Source: an uncultured Christensenellaceae bacterium (GTDB lineage: Bacteria > Bacillota > Clostridia > Christensenellales > UBA3700). Taken from it: DNA of 64,000 nt. Within the stretch, counting starts at the first letter, position 1; every line of letters starts with the position of its first letter. The notes below the pieces were generated by a model. The model worked only from the letters and a program-made list of their open reading frames with translations. It searched no databases and had not been told where the DNA came from. The translations under genes and the position numbers were made by a program. The stretch covers positions 1-64,000 of the forward strand of contig CALWHJ010000005.1 in the NCBI GenBank assembly GCA_944380355.1, given 5' to 3'. Positions 41,625 to 51,362 of this stretch are shown here, one piece after another.

Positions 41625-43370
41625 ATGAAAAACAAAATTCTCGCGAGAATAATTTTGATCATGACGATAGCGATATTCGTTACCGTCGCAATGACGTTTT
41701 TCCTTTTCAATATAATCACCATCAACACAACCAAAAACAATCTCAAGAAGATTTCGTTTGCAATCGTCGAACAGCTGAGAGGTGCGCAGGATTACCGTGA
41801 CGTTGAAGAACTGTTTATGGAATACGAGGCTTCGGAAGACTTTTATAAATTTATAGTGTTCGACAGCGAGGGCAAAATTATCGTAAGGCGCACTGACGTA
41901 CCTTTCAGACCCGAGTTTATAAAAGACGGCAATCAGATAGAAAAAGCCATTGAGGACGGAGAGGCGTTTTTCCTGGGCAATCCCTACGAATCCAAATATA
42001 CGATGAACTACGTAGTGAGAGTGGACAACCCCAACTTTAAGGACGGGTATATCGTATATATGTGTTCGATTGAGGCTATCTACAACAGCGGACCTTATTT
42101 TGTCGTTGTTGCGCTTGCCGCGGTAATTTGGGCGGGCGTCATATTCGTATCATATCTCGCATTGACTATCAACGTAAGATTTGCGACCATTCCTTTCGAG
42201 AAGATAGAGGAAATTCTCGTAGATATCAACAACGGAGAATACACACCCAGTCAAATCCCCGAAAAACTCAACTTTCCCGAGTTTAAAGCCGTATTGACCA
42301 AAATAGACGATTTGGCAAGCGAAATTGCCAAAAACTTTATGAGTCTTAAGTACGAACAGAAAAAGTCGACCATACTTCTGCAATCGGTAAATCAGGGTAT
42401 TATCATAGTTTCAAAGAGCGGAAGAATAGTGCTCAACAATGCTAACGCGCTGAGAATTTTCGGAAAGCAGCAAGACGTAGTGGGCGTTGATTTGAGTTAT
42501 CTTATCACCGACGAAGAACTTCTGAGCGCACTCAGACAGTCGCTTGCGGATAAAAAGTATTATACGGGCGAAGTGCAGATAGGCGAAGACGTCTACCGTG
42601 TGGAAGCGACTTTCAGTAACGTTTACGATGACGACGTGATAAGCGAAGAAGTTATGATTTTGATTTTCACAAACGTAACTCTGGAAGTCAACAGCGCGAA
42701 GATAAGAAGCGAATTTTTCGCTAATGCTTCGCACGAACTCAAGACCCCTCTGACTGCCATAAGCGGATACAGCGAACTTATGACTATGGAGGGCATAGAC
42801 AAAAAGCAACTCAAAAAGTGTGTCGAAGAGATAAATTCCAACGCTCAGCGTATGAAAGCTCTCATTGACGATATGCTCAAGTTATCCAAGCTTGACGCTG
42901 ATATGGACAATGAGGAAATTACAAAATTCGATTTGGCTGAGGTATGCAAAGGCGTACTAAACGAAATGAGCGGCATAGCTGAAAACAAAAACGTTACGCT
43001 TTCTTTCGAGGGCAATGCCCAGCTGATAGGAAGAAAAAAGATGATAACGACGCTTGTGGCAAATCTCGTAAACAACGCTATCAAGTACAACAAGGACGGC
43101 GGTCACGTTTGGGTAACCGTAGGCGAGAAGTCCGACAGCGTGGAAATCAAAGTCAAGGATGACGGTATAGGTATAGCAAAAGAACATCAGAGCAGACTTT
43201 TCGAGAGATTCTACAAGGTCGATGCCAGCCGTACTTATACAAACGAAAGTTCCACGGGACTGGGACTTGCGATAGTCAAGAGGATAGCCGTAATCCACGG
43301 AGGCAAGATATCTCTCAAGAGCGCGCCTGGAAACGGTACGGAATTTACGGCAGTTTTCCCAAACGCTTGA
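41625..43370 (+). CDS. PhoR-like membrane sensor histidine kinase
   Basis: 581 residues. A first membrane helix at ~8-30, an extracytoplasmic sensor (~35-145), a second helix (~150-175) and a HAMP-like linker. A PAS domain follows (~245-345; ILLQSVNQGIIIVSKSGRIVLNNANA). The HisKA domain has the phospho-acceptor His in FFANASHELKTPLTAISGY. The ATPase domain shows NLVNNAIKYNKDGG (N box), DDGIGIAKEHQSRLFERFYKVD (G1/F box) and TGLGLAIVKRI (G2). It would phosphorylate the regulator encoded upstream. The arrangement resembles PhoP-PhoR, but the stimulus is unknown. Confidence 0.95.
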   Translation: MKNKILARIILIMTIAIFVTVAMTFFLFNIITINTTKNNLKKISFAIVEQLRGAQDYRDVEELFMEYEASEDFYKFIVFDSEGKIIVRRTDVPFRPEFIKDGNQIEKAIEDGEAFFLGNPYESKYTMNYVVRVDNPNFKDGYIVYMCSIEAIYNSGPYFVVVALAAVIWAGVIFVSYLALTINVRFATIPFEKIEEILVDINNGEYTPSQIPEKLNFPEFKAVLTKIDDLASEIAKNFMSLKYEQKKSTILLQSVNQGIIIVSKSGRIVLNNANALRIFGKQQDVVGVDLSYLITDEELLSALRQSLADKKYYTGEVQIGEDVYRVEATFSNVYDDDVISEEVMILIFTNVTLEVNSAKIRSEFFANASHELKTPLTAISGYSELMTMEGIDKKQLKKCVEEINSNAQRMKALIDDMLKLSKLDADMDNEEITKFDLAEVCKGVLNEMSGIAENKNVTLSFEGNAQLIGRKKMITTLVANLVNNAIKYNKDGGHVWVTVGEKSDSVEIKVKDDGIGIAKEHQSRLFERFYKVDASRTYTNESSTGLGLAIVKRIAVIHGGKISLKSAPGNGTEFTAVFPNA

Positions 43371-43522
43371 TTGAGTGCTGAAAAGGGAGTAAAATATTCC
43401 GATAGTAAGACAATTGTTTGAGAGCGGACGAGAGGGTAAGACAACAACGAGTATCGTCGCAAACGAAAAGCATCGAATAAATCGCATAGTAAAGAAATAA
43501 AAGATACAAAGAGGTAGTAAAT

Positions 43523-44473
43523 ATGAAATATCCTGTCAAACTAATCCCCGCAACTATGCAGACGGTGTGGGGCGGTACAAAGCTTATGGATAAGTGGAAT
43601 AAGCATACCGACGGCGACAATATTGCCGAAAGCTGGGAGCTTTCCTGTCACGAAAAAGGAGAAAGCGTAGCGGTAAACGGTGAATACGCAAATCTTAAAC
43701 TTTCGGAGATAATAAAAAACAATCCCGATTTTTTGGGAGAAAACGGAAAGAAATTCGAGTTTTTTCCTATACTCATAAAGCTTATTGACAGCAAAAGCGA
43801 CCTTTCAATTCAGGTACATCCCAGCGACGAATACGCACTTGCCAACGAGGGCGAGTACGGAAAGACGGAGATGTGGTACATTGTAGATTGCGAAAAGGGA
43901 AGCGGAGTATATTGCGGATTTAAAAATCCTATCGGCAAAGACGAACTCGAAAAGGCTTTGAGAGAAGGCAGGATTACCGAATATCTGAATTTTGTAGAGG
44001 TCAAAAAGGGAGACGTTTTGTTCATCCCTTCGGGTACCGTGCACGCTATATGCGGTGGCAATCTTATATGCGAAGTACAGCAGAATTCGGCTTTGACCTA
44101 CAGGCTTTACGATTACGACAGAACGGATAAGGACGGCAACAAGCGTCCCTTGCATATAGAAAAGGCTCTCGAGGTTACGGATACGTCGAGAAAGACTGTT
44201 CCCAATGCCGACGACGTGCGTATCGACGCAAATACCCGTCAGGTCGCAAAATGCAAGTATTTTACGGTTGACGAGATTATATGCGAAGAAGAGTATGCTT
44301 TCGAGGTTGATGACAAGTCTTTTGCGAGTCTGACCGTAGTAGAGGGCAGCGGAGCGGTAATGGCAAACGGAAACTGCATTACTCTCGATTTGGGAGATAC
44401 GGTATTTTTACCTGCAGGCATAGGCGAGTGCAAGCTGTACGGCAACTTAAAAGCAATAAAGGCAAGCGTATAA
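43523..44473 (+). CDS. manA: Mannose-6-phosphate isomerase, class I
   Basis: A 316-residue cytoplasmic zinc enzyme interconverting mannose-6-P and fructose-6-P. Zinc-ligand blocks are IQVHPSDEYA, TEMWYIVD and PSGTVHAICGGNLICEVQQNSALTYRLYDYDR; ESWELS is also typical. Length matches the short bacterial form (~315). An AAAGAGGTAG site precedes the ATG. Followed in the same direction by tsaC after 64 bp, probably one transcript. Confidence 0.95.
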   Translation: MKYPVKLIPATMQTVWGGTKLMDKWNKHTDGDNIAESWELSCHEKGESVAVNGEYANLKLSEIIKNNPDFLGENGKKFEFFPILIKLIDSKSDLSIQVHPSDEYALANEGEYGKTEMWYIVDCEKGSGVYCGFKNPIGKDELEKALREGRITEYLNFVEVKKGDVLFIPSGTVHAICGGNLICEVQQNSALTYRLYDYDRTDKDGNKRPLHIEKALEVTDTSRKTVPNADDVRIDANTRQVAKCKYFTVDEIICEEEYAFEVDDKSFASLTVVEGSGAVMANGNCITLDLGDTVFLPAGIGECKLYGNLKAIKASV

Positions 44474-44537
44474 AATAAGGCTTGTAGAAAAGCGGTCGGG
44501 TAGCCGAGCCGCATTCAGACACAGGATACTGACTAAA

Positions 44538-45530
44538 ATGACGGAAATTTTGACGGGAAAAGAAGGAATAGAGCGTGCGGCTGAACTTATAAGGAAAGGC
44601 GAAGTCGTCGTTTTTCCTACGGAAACGGTGTACGGTCTGGGCGCAAACGCTTTCGATAAAAACGCCGTACGCAAGATTTTCGAAGTAAAGGGCAGACCTA
44701 TGGACAATCCGCTCATCGTGCATATAGCCGATATAGCGCAAATAGACAAACTGGCTTGCGAAGTTACGTTGCAGGCACGAAAAGTGATGCAGGCGTTTAT
44801 GCCCGGACCGATAACGGTTATTGTAAAAAAGTCGGACGCAATTCCCGACGAAGTATGCGCGGGACTTAAGACTGTAGGCATACGTTTTCCTTCTCACGCG
44901 GTAGCGCAAGAATTTATATGGGCGTGCGGTGTACCTGTAGCCGCACCTTCGGCAAATACCTCTACTAAGATAAGTCCTACTACGGCAGAACACGTATATG
45001 AGGATTTGAAGGGAAAAGTGGAAATAATTTTACAGGGCGGCAGCTGTCAGGTAGGCATAGAGTCTACTATACTCGATATGAGTACAGACATTCCTACGAT
45101 TTTGCGCCCCGGCGCGATAACCGAAGAAATGCTTGCCGAAGTTTTGGGCGAAGTCAAGACTTTCAGCGGAAAAATCGTGGTAGCTAAAGCTCCCGGAATG
45201 AAATATAAGCATTACGCGCCCGATTGCGATATGGTTGTGGCAGAAAACGTTCAACACGCGATTGAGGCATACAGGCAAAGCGCGTCGAGAGGAGAAAATC
45301 CCGTCGTGCTGGCAAAGACGGATTATATTGCCGAGATGAAAAAAACTTTGGACGTCAACGCAATAGATTTGGGAGCAAGCGACGAAGAAGTGATGCACAA
45401 CGTCTTTGCCGCTATGCATACGGCGCAGGACAAATACGGTTTTATCGTATGTCAGGACTTCGGGGACAAGGGCGTGGCAAAATCTGTTATGAACAGAGTC
45501 AATAAAGCTAGCGGAGGTAACAGGGTATGA
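44538..45530 (+). CDS. tsaC: L-threonylcarbamoyladenylate synthase (Sua5/YwlC type)
   Basis: A 330-residue enzyme that makes threonylcarbamoyl-AMP from Thr, bicarbonate and ATP for the t6A37 modification of ANN-decoding tRNAs. The YrdC domain (~1-205) has VVFPTETVYGLGANA, KGRPMDNPLIVHI, MPGPITVIV, AAPSANTSTKISPTTAEHV and the IESTILD loop. The extra C-terminal Sua5 domain (~225-330) marks it as the long form. The stop overlaps the start of the phosphatase gene (ATGA), as with ywlC and ywlE neighbourhoods in Bacillota. Confidence 0.96.
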   Translation: MTEILTGKEGIERAAELIRKGEVVVFPTETVYGLGANAFDKNAVRKIFEVKGRPMDNPLIVHIADIAQIDKLACEVTLQARKVMQAFMPGPITVIVKKSDAIPDEVCAGLKTVGIRFPSHAVAQEFIWACGVPVAAPSANTSTKISPTTAEHVYEDLKGKVEIILQGGSCQVGIESTILDMSTDIPTILRPGAITEEMLAEVLGEVKTFSGKIVVAKAPGMKYKHYAPDCDMVVAENVQHAIEAYRQSASRGENPVVLAKTDYIAEMKKTLDVNAIDLGASDEEVMHNVFAAMHTAQDKYGFIVCQDFGDKGVAKSVMNRVNKASGGNRV

Positions 45531-46009
45531 AAGTATTGTTTGTTTGTACCGGCAACACTTGCCGTTCTCCTATGGCTCAGGCCGTACTTCAAAAAAGGCT
45601 TGACGACAGGGACGATACTTCGACGCAAGTAGACAGCGCGGGTATATTTTGCGGTTACGGTCAGCCTATGAGCGTGAATACCGCAAAAATCATAGAGGAT
45701 ATGGGCGTGTTTTTTACTCATTCTTCTCAGCCCGTTACGCCTAAACTCATAGAAGAGACGGATTTGATAATAACTATGACGCGCGAACATAAAAACATAC
45801 TCAGCGCGTTCGTGCCACCTCAAAAGCTTTATTGTATAGACGACATTACGCACGAGGGGGATATATCCGACCCTTACGGCAAAGATTACGACGCGTATCA
45901 AGCCGTACGCGTGCAGCTCGAAAACAGTATGGATAAAATCGAGGAGTTAATCAGGTCAATATCGGCTGCAAATACGTCGGAAAACGCGGCTGAAAAGCAC
46001 GATGAATAA
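45527..46009 (+). CDS. Low-molecular-weight protein tyrosine/arginine phosphatase
   Basis: A 160-residue cytoplasmic phosphatase. The P-loop CTGNTCRSPMAQ (Cys7, Arg13) is at the N-terminus, and the acid/base Asp lies in ISDPYGKD. The Thr in the P-loop (CTGNTCRS) is the residue reported to favour phospho-arginine in B. subtilis YwlE, so arginine phosphatase activity is plausible. Translationally coupled to tsaC by a 4-bp overlap. Confidence 0.94.
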   Translation: MKVLFVCTGNTCRSPMAQAVLQKRLDDRDDTSTQVDSAGIFCGYGQPMSVNTAKIIEDMGVFFTHSSQPVTPKLIEETDLIITMTREHKNILSAFVPPQKLYCIDDITHEGDISDPYGKDYDAYQAVRVQLENSMDKIEELIRSISAANTSENAAEKHDE

Positions 46010-46049
46010 AAGCTTATCAAGCGCGTGAGAATAATAAATACCGTAAACA

Positions 46050-46069
46050 ATAAGTAATATATTACTTAT
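46050..46069. promoter_or_regulatory. 20-bp perfect palindrome ahead of the rpiB/V-ATPase promoter
   Basis: ATAAGTAATATATTACTTAT is a perfect palindrome ending 3 bp before the -35 box. It lacks a T-run, so an operator is more likely than a terminator. Confidence 0.45.
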
Positions 46070-46072
46070 CTA

Positions 46073-46101
46073 TTGCAAAATATAAAAATATATGATAGAA
46101 T
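46073..46101 (+). promoter_or_regulatory. Promoter of rpiB and the V-type ATPase operon
   Basis: TTGCAA (46073-46078) and TAGAAT (46096-46101), 17 bp apart. Confidence 0.55.
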
Positions 46102-46127
46102 AATAGAAATATCCAAGTGAGGTTTAT

Positions 46128-46577
46128 ATGAAAATTGCTATCGGTTGCGACCACGGCGGCATTGTACTCAAGCCTGTTGTGGAAGATGTTTTGAAGAAAA
46201 ACGGTATCGAAGTCGTAGATTACGGTTGTTACGACGAAAATTCCGTAGATTATCCCGATTACGCGCTTAAAGTTGCGGAAGCGGTTTCTCAAGGTCAGGT
46301 TGACAAAGGTATAATTCTCTGCGGAACGGGAATAGGCATAAGTATAGCCGCCAACAAGGTTAAAGGCATAAGAGCGGCAGTATGTCACGATTTGTTTACC
46401 GCTGAAATGTGCGCAAGACACAACAACGCAAATATTCTGTCTATGGGCGGAAGAGTAGTCGGCAAGGAACTTGCGGCAAAGATGGTGCAGACGTGGCTTG
46501 ACACTCCTTTCGACGGCGGAAGACACTGCGGAAGAATAGACAAGATTACCGCGATAGAAAACAAGTATTTTAAATAA
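46128..46577 (+). CDS. rpiB: Ribose-5-phosphate isomerase B
   Basis: A 149-residue pentose-phosphate enzyme (ribose-5-P to ribulose-5-P). Family motifs are IAIGCDHGG, the catalytic Cys in ILCGTGIGISIAANK, RAAVCHD, ARHNNANILSMGGRVVG and DGGRHCGRI. Only 13 bp separate it from the first V-ATPase gene, so it may lead that operon. AGTGAGG precedes the start. Confidence 0.97.
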   Translation: MKIAIGCDHGGIVLKPVVEDVLKKNGIEVVDYGCYDENSVDYPDYALKVAEAVSQGQVDKGIILCGTGIGISIAANKVKGIRAAVCHDLFTAEMCARHNNANILSMGGRVVGKELAAKMVQTWLDTPFDGGRHCGRIDKITAIENKYFK

Positions 46578-46590
46578 TCAGGAGACGGTT

Positions 46591-46917
46591 ATGATTGAAG
46601 AGATGATTGACAATATTATCTCCGCGGAAGAAAAGGCGCAGACGATAATCAAAGAGTCTGTCAACAAATCCAACGAGATTGTCAACGAAGCGCATAAACA
46701 GGCGGCGGAACTTGTGGAAAAAGCCAAGGACGAGCAATACGAAAGCGAGCAAAAGGCAATATCCAAGGGTGAAAAGGACGGAGAGAAACGTCACAACGCC
46801 AACATTGCAAAAGCGCGCAAGCAGGCAGAGGAAATGCCGCTTGCACTCGAAGCAAAGAAAAAAGAAGTTACAGATTGTATCATTAAGGAATTGAAGAGCA
46901 GATATGGCAATAAGTAA
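46591..46917 (+). CDS. ntpF: V-type ATPase subunit G/H (peripheral stalk)
   Basis: A 108-residue, highly charged helical protein (heptad-rich: EEKAQTIIKESVNKSNEIVNEAHKQAAELVEKAK) that pairs with subunit E to form the peripheral stalk. Named after the Enterococcus order ntpFIKECGABD, which this operon follows exactly. AGGAGACGG precedes the ATG. It overlaps the next gene by 14 bp. Confidence 0.85.
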   Translation: MIEEMIDNIISAEEKAQTIIKESVNKSNEIVNEAHKQAAELVEKAKDEQYESEQKAISKGEKDGEKRHNANIAKARKQAEEMPLALEAKKKEVTDCIIKELKSRYGNK

Positions 46918-48922
46918 TATGCTCAAGTTGCTGTTGATAGGCAACGTAAAAGAGCGTAACAACTTAATAAAACGCCTGCATAAACTCGGTTGCGTAGAGG
47001 TTGCGACCACGGACAAAATCGAGAAGATGCAGAGTGCGGATATGGGAGAATACGCTGACAAGTGTAAAGTCAAACTTGCCAGACTGGAGTTTTGTCTCGA
47101 GACGGTCAAGTCATACAAACCCACCGCGCTCAAACTCGCAAAGGAACAAAAAATAGATTATATCCCCGCAAAGGGAAAGGGACCTTTTCAGACTAGACCG
47201 TTAATCAGTTTTGAGGATTTTTCAAATCTGAAGGATATCGAGACGGATATCTTTACCCAAATCAGTCAGCTTAAGGAATACACGGACAAAATAATTGCGT
47301 TGAGAGCAAAGACTCAGAAAGAAACCAACGTAATAGCTTCGCTTGCGCCTTATGCGAATATGCACGCGCCTTTTTCCAAGTTTAAGGACACGGCTACTGC
47401 TAGCGTGCTTTTGGGAGAGGTAGCAAAGACGAAGGTTGCTTTGTTTGAAAAGATAGAGAGCGAATACGGCGGCGTATACGAAGTTTTCCAAGGTAGCGGA
47501 AACAGCGACGGCGTGGCTATCGTGATAGACAAATCCAAGCGTGAAGACATACAGCAGCTTCTCGCCGATACAGAATTTACCGCTTGTTCGATTTCGTCGG
47601 ACAGTACGCCCGAAGAAATGAGAGCGCAGGCGGAGAAAAACCTTGCCGAGACGGAAAAAGAACGCAATCTTGCCATCGAAGCTATAATGACTTTCGAAAA
47701 TATCTTTGACGACGTAAAGCGTCTTCACGACTACTTTACTTTGGAAGTTGCAAAGGCGGAGAGCGAAAACCGTACTCAGACAACGTCTTCGACATACTAT
47801 CTCGAAGCGTGGTTACCTGAGGGAGAAAAGGACAGAGTAGACAAGGATTTGGAGAATTCTCCTTTGTCGCTGGCATATACGATAAGAGAACCGCTCGAGA
47901 GCGAAACGCCTCCCACTTTTGTGGAGAGCAACGGAGTAGTCGCTCCTTACGAGAGCGTAACAAATATGTTCTCGGTACCTTTCTACAAGGAGATAGACCC
48001 CAACCCTTCGGTAGCGTTTTTCTTCTTCCTGATTTTCGGTATGATGCTGGGCGACGCGGGCTACGGTCTGCTTCTGACTTTGGGTACCGGTATAATTCTC
48101 GCTTTGAGAAAGCCCCCTAAGGGAGAGATGAATCTCGTCAAGATTATGTTTATGGGCGGTATCTCCACGTTTATATGGGGATTCCTCTTCGGTTCGTACT
48201 TCGGACTGAGCGCGACGGATTTGGGAATATGGTGTTGGTTTAACCCGATAGAAGACCCTATGCCGCTGCTTATTCTCAGTCTTGCGGTAGGCGTAGTGCA
48301 GATGTTTTTCGGTATGGCAATCAATATGGTTGCGCTCATCAAAAAGCATCAGCCTGTATGGGGCATATCGTCGGCTTTCAGCTGGTACTTCCTTGCGCTG
48401 GGTATAGGCGGCATATTCGGAGCTAGCTATATAGGCGCGTGGGCAAAGACGGCAGGTATAGTATTTGCAGTTCTCGGCGTAGTGCTTTTGATGCTTTCGG
48501 GTACGTTCGGAAAGCGCGGAGCAAAGAAGGTTACGGGCGCGCTGTCCAGTCTTTACGGAATAATCAACTTCTTCTCGGATATAATGAGTTATACGCGTAT
48601 ATTCGGTCTGGGACTAGCGTCGGGCGTAATCGGAATGGTATTCAACGAAATCGCGTCGGTTATCTCGGGTATGATGCCTTTCAAGTTTATGGGAGTGATT
48701 GTTACGATAATAATATGTATTATCGGTCACACGTTCAACATATCCATAAACGCTTTGGGCGCATACGTTCACAATTCGAGATTGCAGTTTGTCGAATTTT
48801 TCGGCAAATTCTATACGGGCGGCGGAGAGTTGTTCGCGCCTTTGGGTAGTCAGATGAAGTACTACAGAATAGGCGAACCCGTTGAAGCGAAAAAGGCTTC
48901 TAAGAGCAAACAAAAACAGTAA
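46904..48922 (+). CDS. ntpI: V-type ATP synthase subunit I
   Basis: A 672-residue a-type subunit that carries the ion half-channels. The N-terminal ~350 residues are cytoplasmic and partly coiled-coil; the C-terminal half has seven or eight membrane helices (FFFFLIFGMMLGDAGYGLLL, FLFGSYFGLS, FFSDIMSYTRIFGLGLASGVI, GHTFNISINALGAYVHNSRLQ). The Arg in SYTRIFGLGLA is in place of the essential stator Arg. Length is normal. The gene overlaps its upstream neighbour. Confidence 0.97.
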   Translation: MAISNMLKLLLIGNVKERNNLIKRLHKLGCVEVATTDKIEKMQSADMGEYADKCKVKLARLEFCLETVKSYKPTALKLAKEQKIDYIPAKGKGPFQTRPLISFEDFSNLKDIETDIFTQISQLKEYTDKIIALRAKTQKETNVIASLAPYANMHAPFSKFKDTATASVLLGEVAKTKVALFEKIESEYGGVYEVFQGSGNSDGVAIVIDKSKREDIQQLLADTEFTACSISSDSTPEEMRAQAEKNLAETEKERNLAIEAIMTFENIFDDVKRLHDYFTLEVAKAESENRTQTTSSTYYLEAWLPEGEKDRVDKDLENSPLSLAYTIREPLESETPPTFVESNGVVAPYESVTNMFSVPFYKEIDPNPSVAFFFFLIFGMMLGDAGYGLLLTLGTGIILALRKPPKGEMNLVKIMFMGGISTFIWGFLFGSYFGLSATDLGIWCWFNPIEDPMPLLILSLAVGVVQMFFGMAINMVALIKKHQPVWGISSAFSWYFLALGIGGIFGASYIGAWAKTAGIVFAVLGVVLLMLSGTFGKRGAKKVTGALSSLYGIINFFSDIMSYTRIFGLGLASGVIGMVFNEIASVISGMMPFKFMGVIVTIIICIIGHTFNISINALGAYVHNSRLQFVEFFGKFYTGGGELFAPLGSQMKYYRIGEPVEAKKASKSKQKQ

Positions 48923-48926
48923 TACG

Positions 48927-48944
48927 TGCGTCCTTGTGGGCGCA
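48927..48944 (+). other. Intercistronic hairpin before the K-ring gene
   Basis: TGCGTCC/GGGCGCA with loop TTGT, no T-run, in the 67-bp gap before ntpK. It could stabilise the downstream message, which must be translated in multiple copies per complex. Confidence 0.45.
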
Positions 48945-48971
48945 ACAGTATATAATTACAATTCGATATAA

Positions 48972-49457
<486 letters not shown>

Positions 49458-49475
49458 TCTTAAAGGAAAGGTATT

Positions 49476-50063
49476 ATGAACAACAAAGAAGCTATTATCC
49501 AAAAGATATTAGACGACGCCGAACAAGTCGCAAAGAGCAATATCGACGAAGCGGAGAAGACAGCGCGACAGATAAAGGAAAGGGCTGAGCGTGAGGTAGA
49601 AAAGTTCAAGCAAGAAAACCTCACCAAGGCAGACGATTTGTATGCCGACGCACTCGAGAGGAGCAAAGTAGTCTCCAATCTCGACTGCAAGAAACTTCTT
49701 CTCAATGCAAAAAAAGCTACAATCGACAAGGCTTTTGCCGAGGCTGTTGACGACATAATGAAGGACAAGAAAGGCTATCTTTCTCTTATAGAGAAGATGA
49801 TTTCGTCTTGTGCCGAAGACGGCGATACGGTGGTTATTTGCAAAGAGGACGAAAAGGTCATCACCAAAAAATTCGTTACCGACCTTGCCGCAAAAATCGG
49901 CAAAAAAGTCACTTTCTCAAAGGACTTCGGAGACTTTAAAGGCGGCGTAATACTCGAGGGTAAAAATTACGATAAAAATCTCACGCTCGAACTTGAATTG
50001 AGCGCAATCAGGCAGGAGACGGAGAGCAAAATCTCCAAAATCCTGTTCGGGGGCAAAAAATAG
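49476..50063 (+). CDS. ntpE: V-type ATP synthase subunit E
   Basis: A 195-residue peripheral stalk subunit. The N-terminal half is a long charged helix (IQKILDDAEQVAKSNIDEAEKTARQIKERA). The C-terminal globular part has the conserved GGVILEGKNYDKNLTLELEL-like ending. Positioned between K and C as usual. AAAGGAAAG lies before the ATG. Confidence 0.92.
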   Translation: MNNKEAIIQKILDDAEQVAKSNIDEAEKTARQIKERAEREVEKFKQENLTKADDLYADALERSKVVSNLDCKKLLLNAKKATIDKAFAEAVDDIMKDKKGYLSLIEKMISSCAEDGDTVVICKEDEKVITKKFVTDLAAKIGKKVTFSKDFGDFKGGVILEGKNYDKNLTLELELSAIRQETESKISKILFGGKK

Positions 50064-50066
50064 TCT

Positions 50067-51038
50067 ATGGCAAACAATTATCTCGTTTACTCCAATGCTA
50101 GAGTAAAGTCTATGGAAAACACTTTCCTCTCCAACGAAAAGATTGTGCGTATGGCATACGCCGACACTTTGGAAGAGGGCGTCAAAGTACTGCTTGAAAG
50201 TCAGTACGGCGGTGCTATAACAGTAGACGCAGACGATTACGAAAAACTCTTGCAGGCAGAGGATAAGAGAGTTAGTGAGTTTATACTCGACGCAATGCCC
50301 AAAAATTGCGGTATGGAAACCTTTTTATTCAAAAACGATTATCACAATCTCAAAGCGTTGGTAAAAGGTAAGTATATGCACGCGGACGACGTAGACTATA
50401 TGCTTATGCCCAAAGGCACATACGATACCGCTACGCTCAAAGAGTACGTCTACGGCGACGATTATTCTGCGCTGTCCAAGACTATGCAACAGGCATTGAC
50501 GGACGTTGACGCTGCGCGCGCCAACGGTAACACCAGCCCCAGATTTATAGACGTAACGCTCGAAAAAGCGTGCTACAAAGAGATTACGGACTTTTTGAAA
50601 AAGGTCAAGGCACCCGCAATACTCAGGTACTGGCAAATCAATATAGATTTGTCCAACGTATCCACCTTCGTAAGAGGTGAAAAGACGGGCAATCCCGACG
50701 CGCTCAAAGAAGGATTTATCGACGGAGGACTTCTCGGTACGTCTTATTTTTCGGGCGACGTAGCTCAGGTAGTCGAAAAGCTCAGATATTCGGATTATTC
50801 AAAGGTCGCAGACTGTCTGAGAGAGGGCGATATGGTTTCCTTCGAACGTATCTGGGACAATATGCTCCTGGACGTTTTCAAGGAAAAGAGAAACGATATT
50901 TTCTCCATATCTCCTATCGCGGGATTTTACGTGGCAAAAAAGATAGAAATCAAGGTCGTTAGAATGATATGCATTATGCTCAAAAACGACGTTGACAAAG
51001 ACGTTATCAAAGTCAGATTGAGGGAACTGTATGCGTGA
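50067..51038 (+). CDS. ntpC: V-type ATP synthase subunit C
   Basis: A 323-residue all-helical d-type subunit linking the central shaft to the K ring. N-terminal NNYLVYSNARVKSMEN, ETFLFKNDYHNLKALVKGKY and the C-terminal ISPIAGFYVAKKIEIKVVRMICIMLKNDV...[10 protein letters not shown] are family blocks. Begins 3 bp after subunit E and overlaps the next gene by 8 bp. Confidence 0.95.
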   Translation: MANNYLVYSNARVKSMENTFLSNEKIVRMAYADTLEEGVKVLLESQYGGAITVDADDYEKLLQAEDKRVSEFILDAMPKNCGMETFLFKNDYHNLKALVKGKYMHADDVDYMLMPKGTYDTATLKEYVYGDDYSALSKTMQQALTDVDAARANGNTSPRFIDVTLEKACYKEITDFLKKVKAPAILRYWQINIDLSNVSTFVRGEKTGNPDALKEGFIDGGLLGTSYFSGDVAQVVEKLRYSDYSKVADCLREGDMVSFERIWDNMLLDVFKEKRNDIFSISPIAGFYVAKKIEIKVVRMICIMLKNDVDKDVIKVRLRELYA

Positions 51039-51360
51039 AGGCAAGATTGCCGTAGTAGGCGACAAAGACTTGATATTGGCATTTAAGGCTATCAGTATGG
51101 AAACCTTTTGCGCGTCCGATAAGGAAGAGGGCGAAAAGGTTATCCGTCAGCTTGCCAAAAACAATTACGCCGTGATTTTCGTCACCGAAGACCTCGCGGC
51201 GCAAATGGACGAATTACTCACGAAATATAAAGTGCGGGCTTATCCTGCCATTATTCCTATTCCCACTTCCGCAAAATCCAACGGATACGGAATGAAGGGA
51301 ATAAGAGCTGACGTGGAAAGAGCCATCGGCACAGACATATTGTTTAATAAGGAAGATTGA
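51031..51360 (+). CDS. ntpG: V-type ATP synthase subunit F
   Basis: A 109-residue CheY-like central-shaft subunit: [24 protein letters not shown]-like middle region [16 protein letters not shown] and the [35 protein letters not shown] end are typical. It overlaps subunit C by 8 bp and precedes subunit A by 2 bp, so translation is coupled. Confidence 0.95.
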   Translation: MREGKIAVVGDKDLILAFKAISMETFCASDKEEGEKVIRQLAKNNYAVIFVTEDLAAQMDELLTKYKVRAYPAIIPIPTSAKSNGYGMKGIRADVERAIGTDILFNKED

Positions 51361-51362
51361 TT

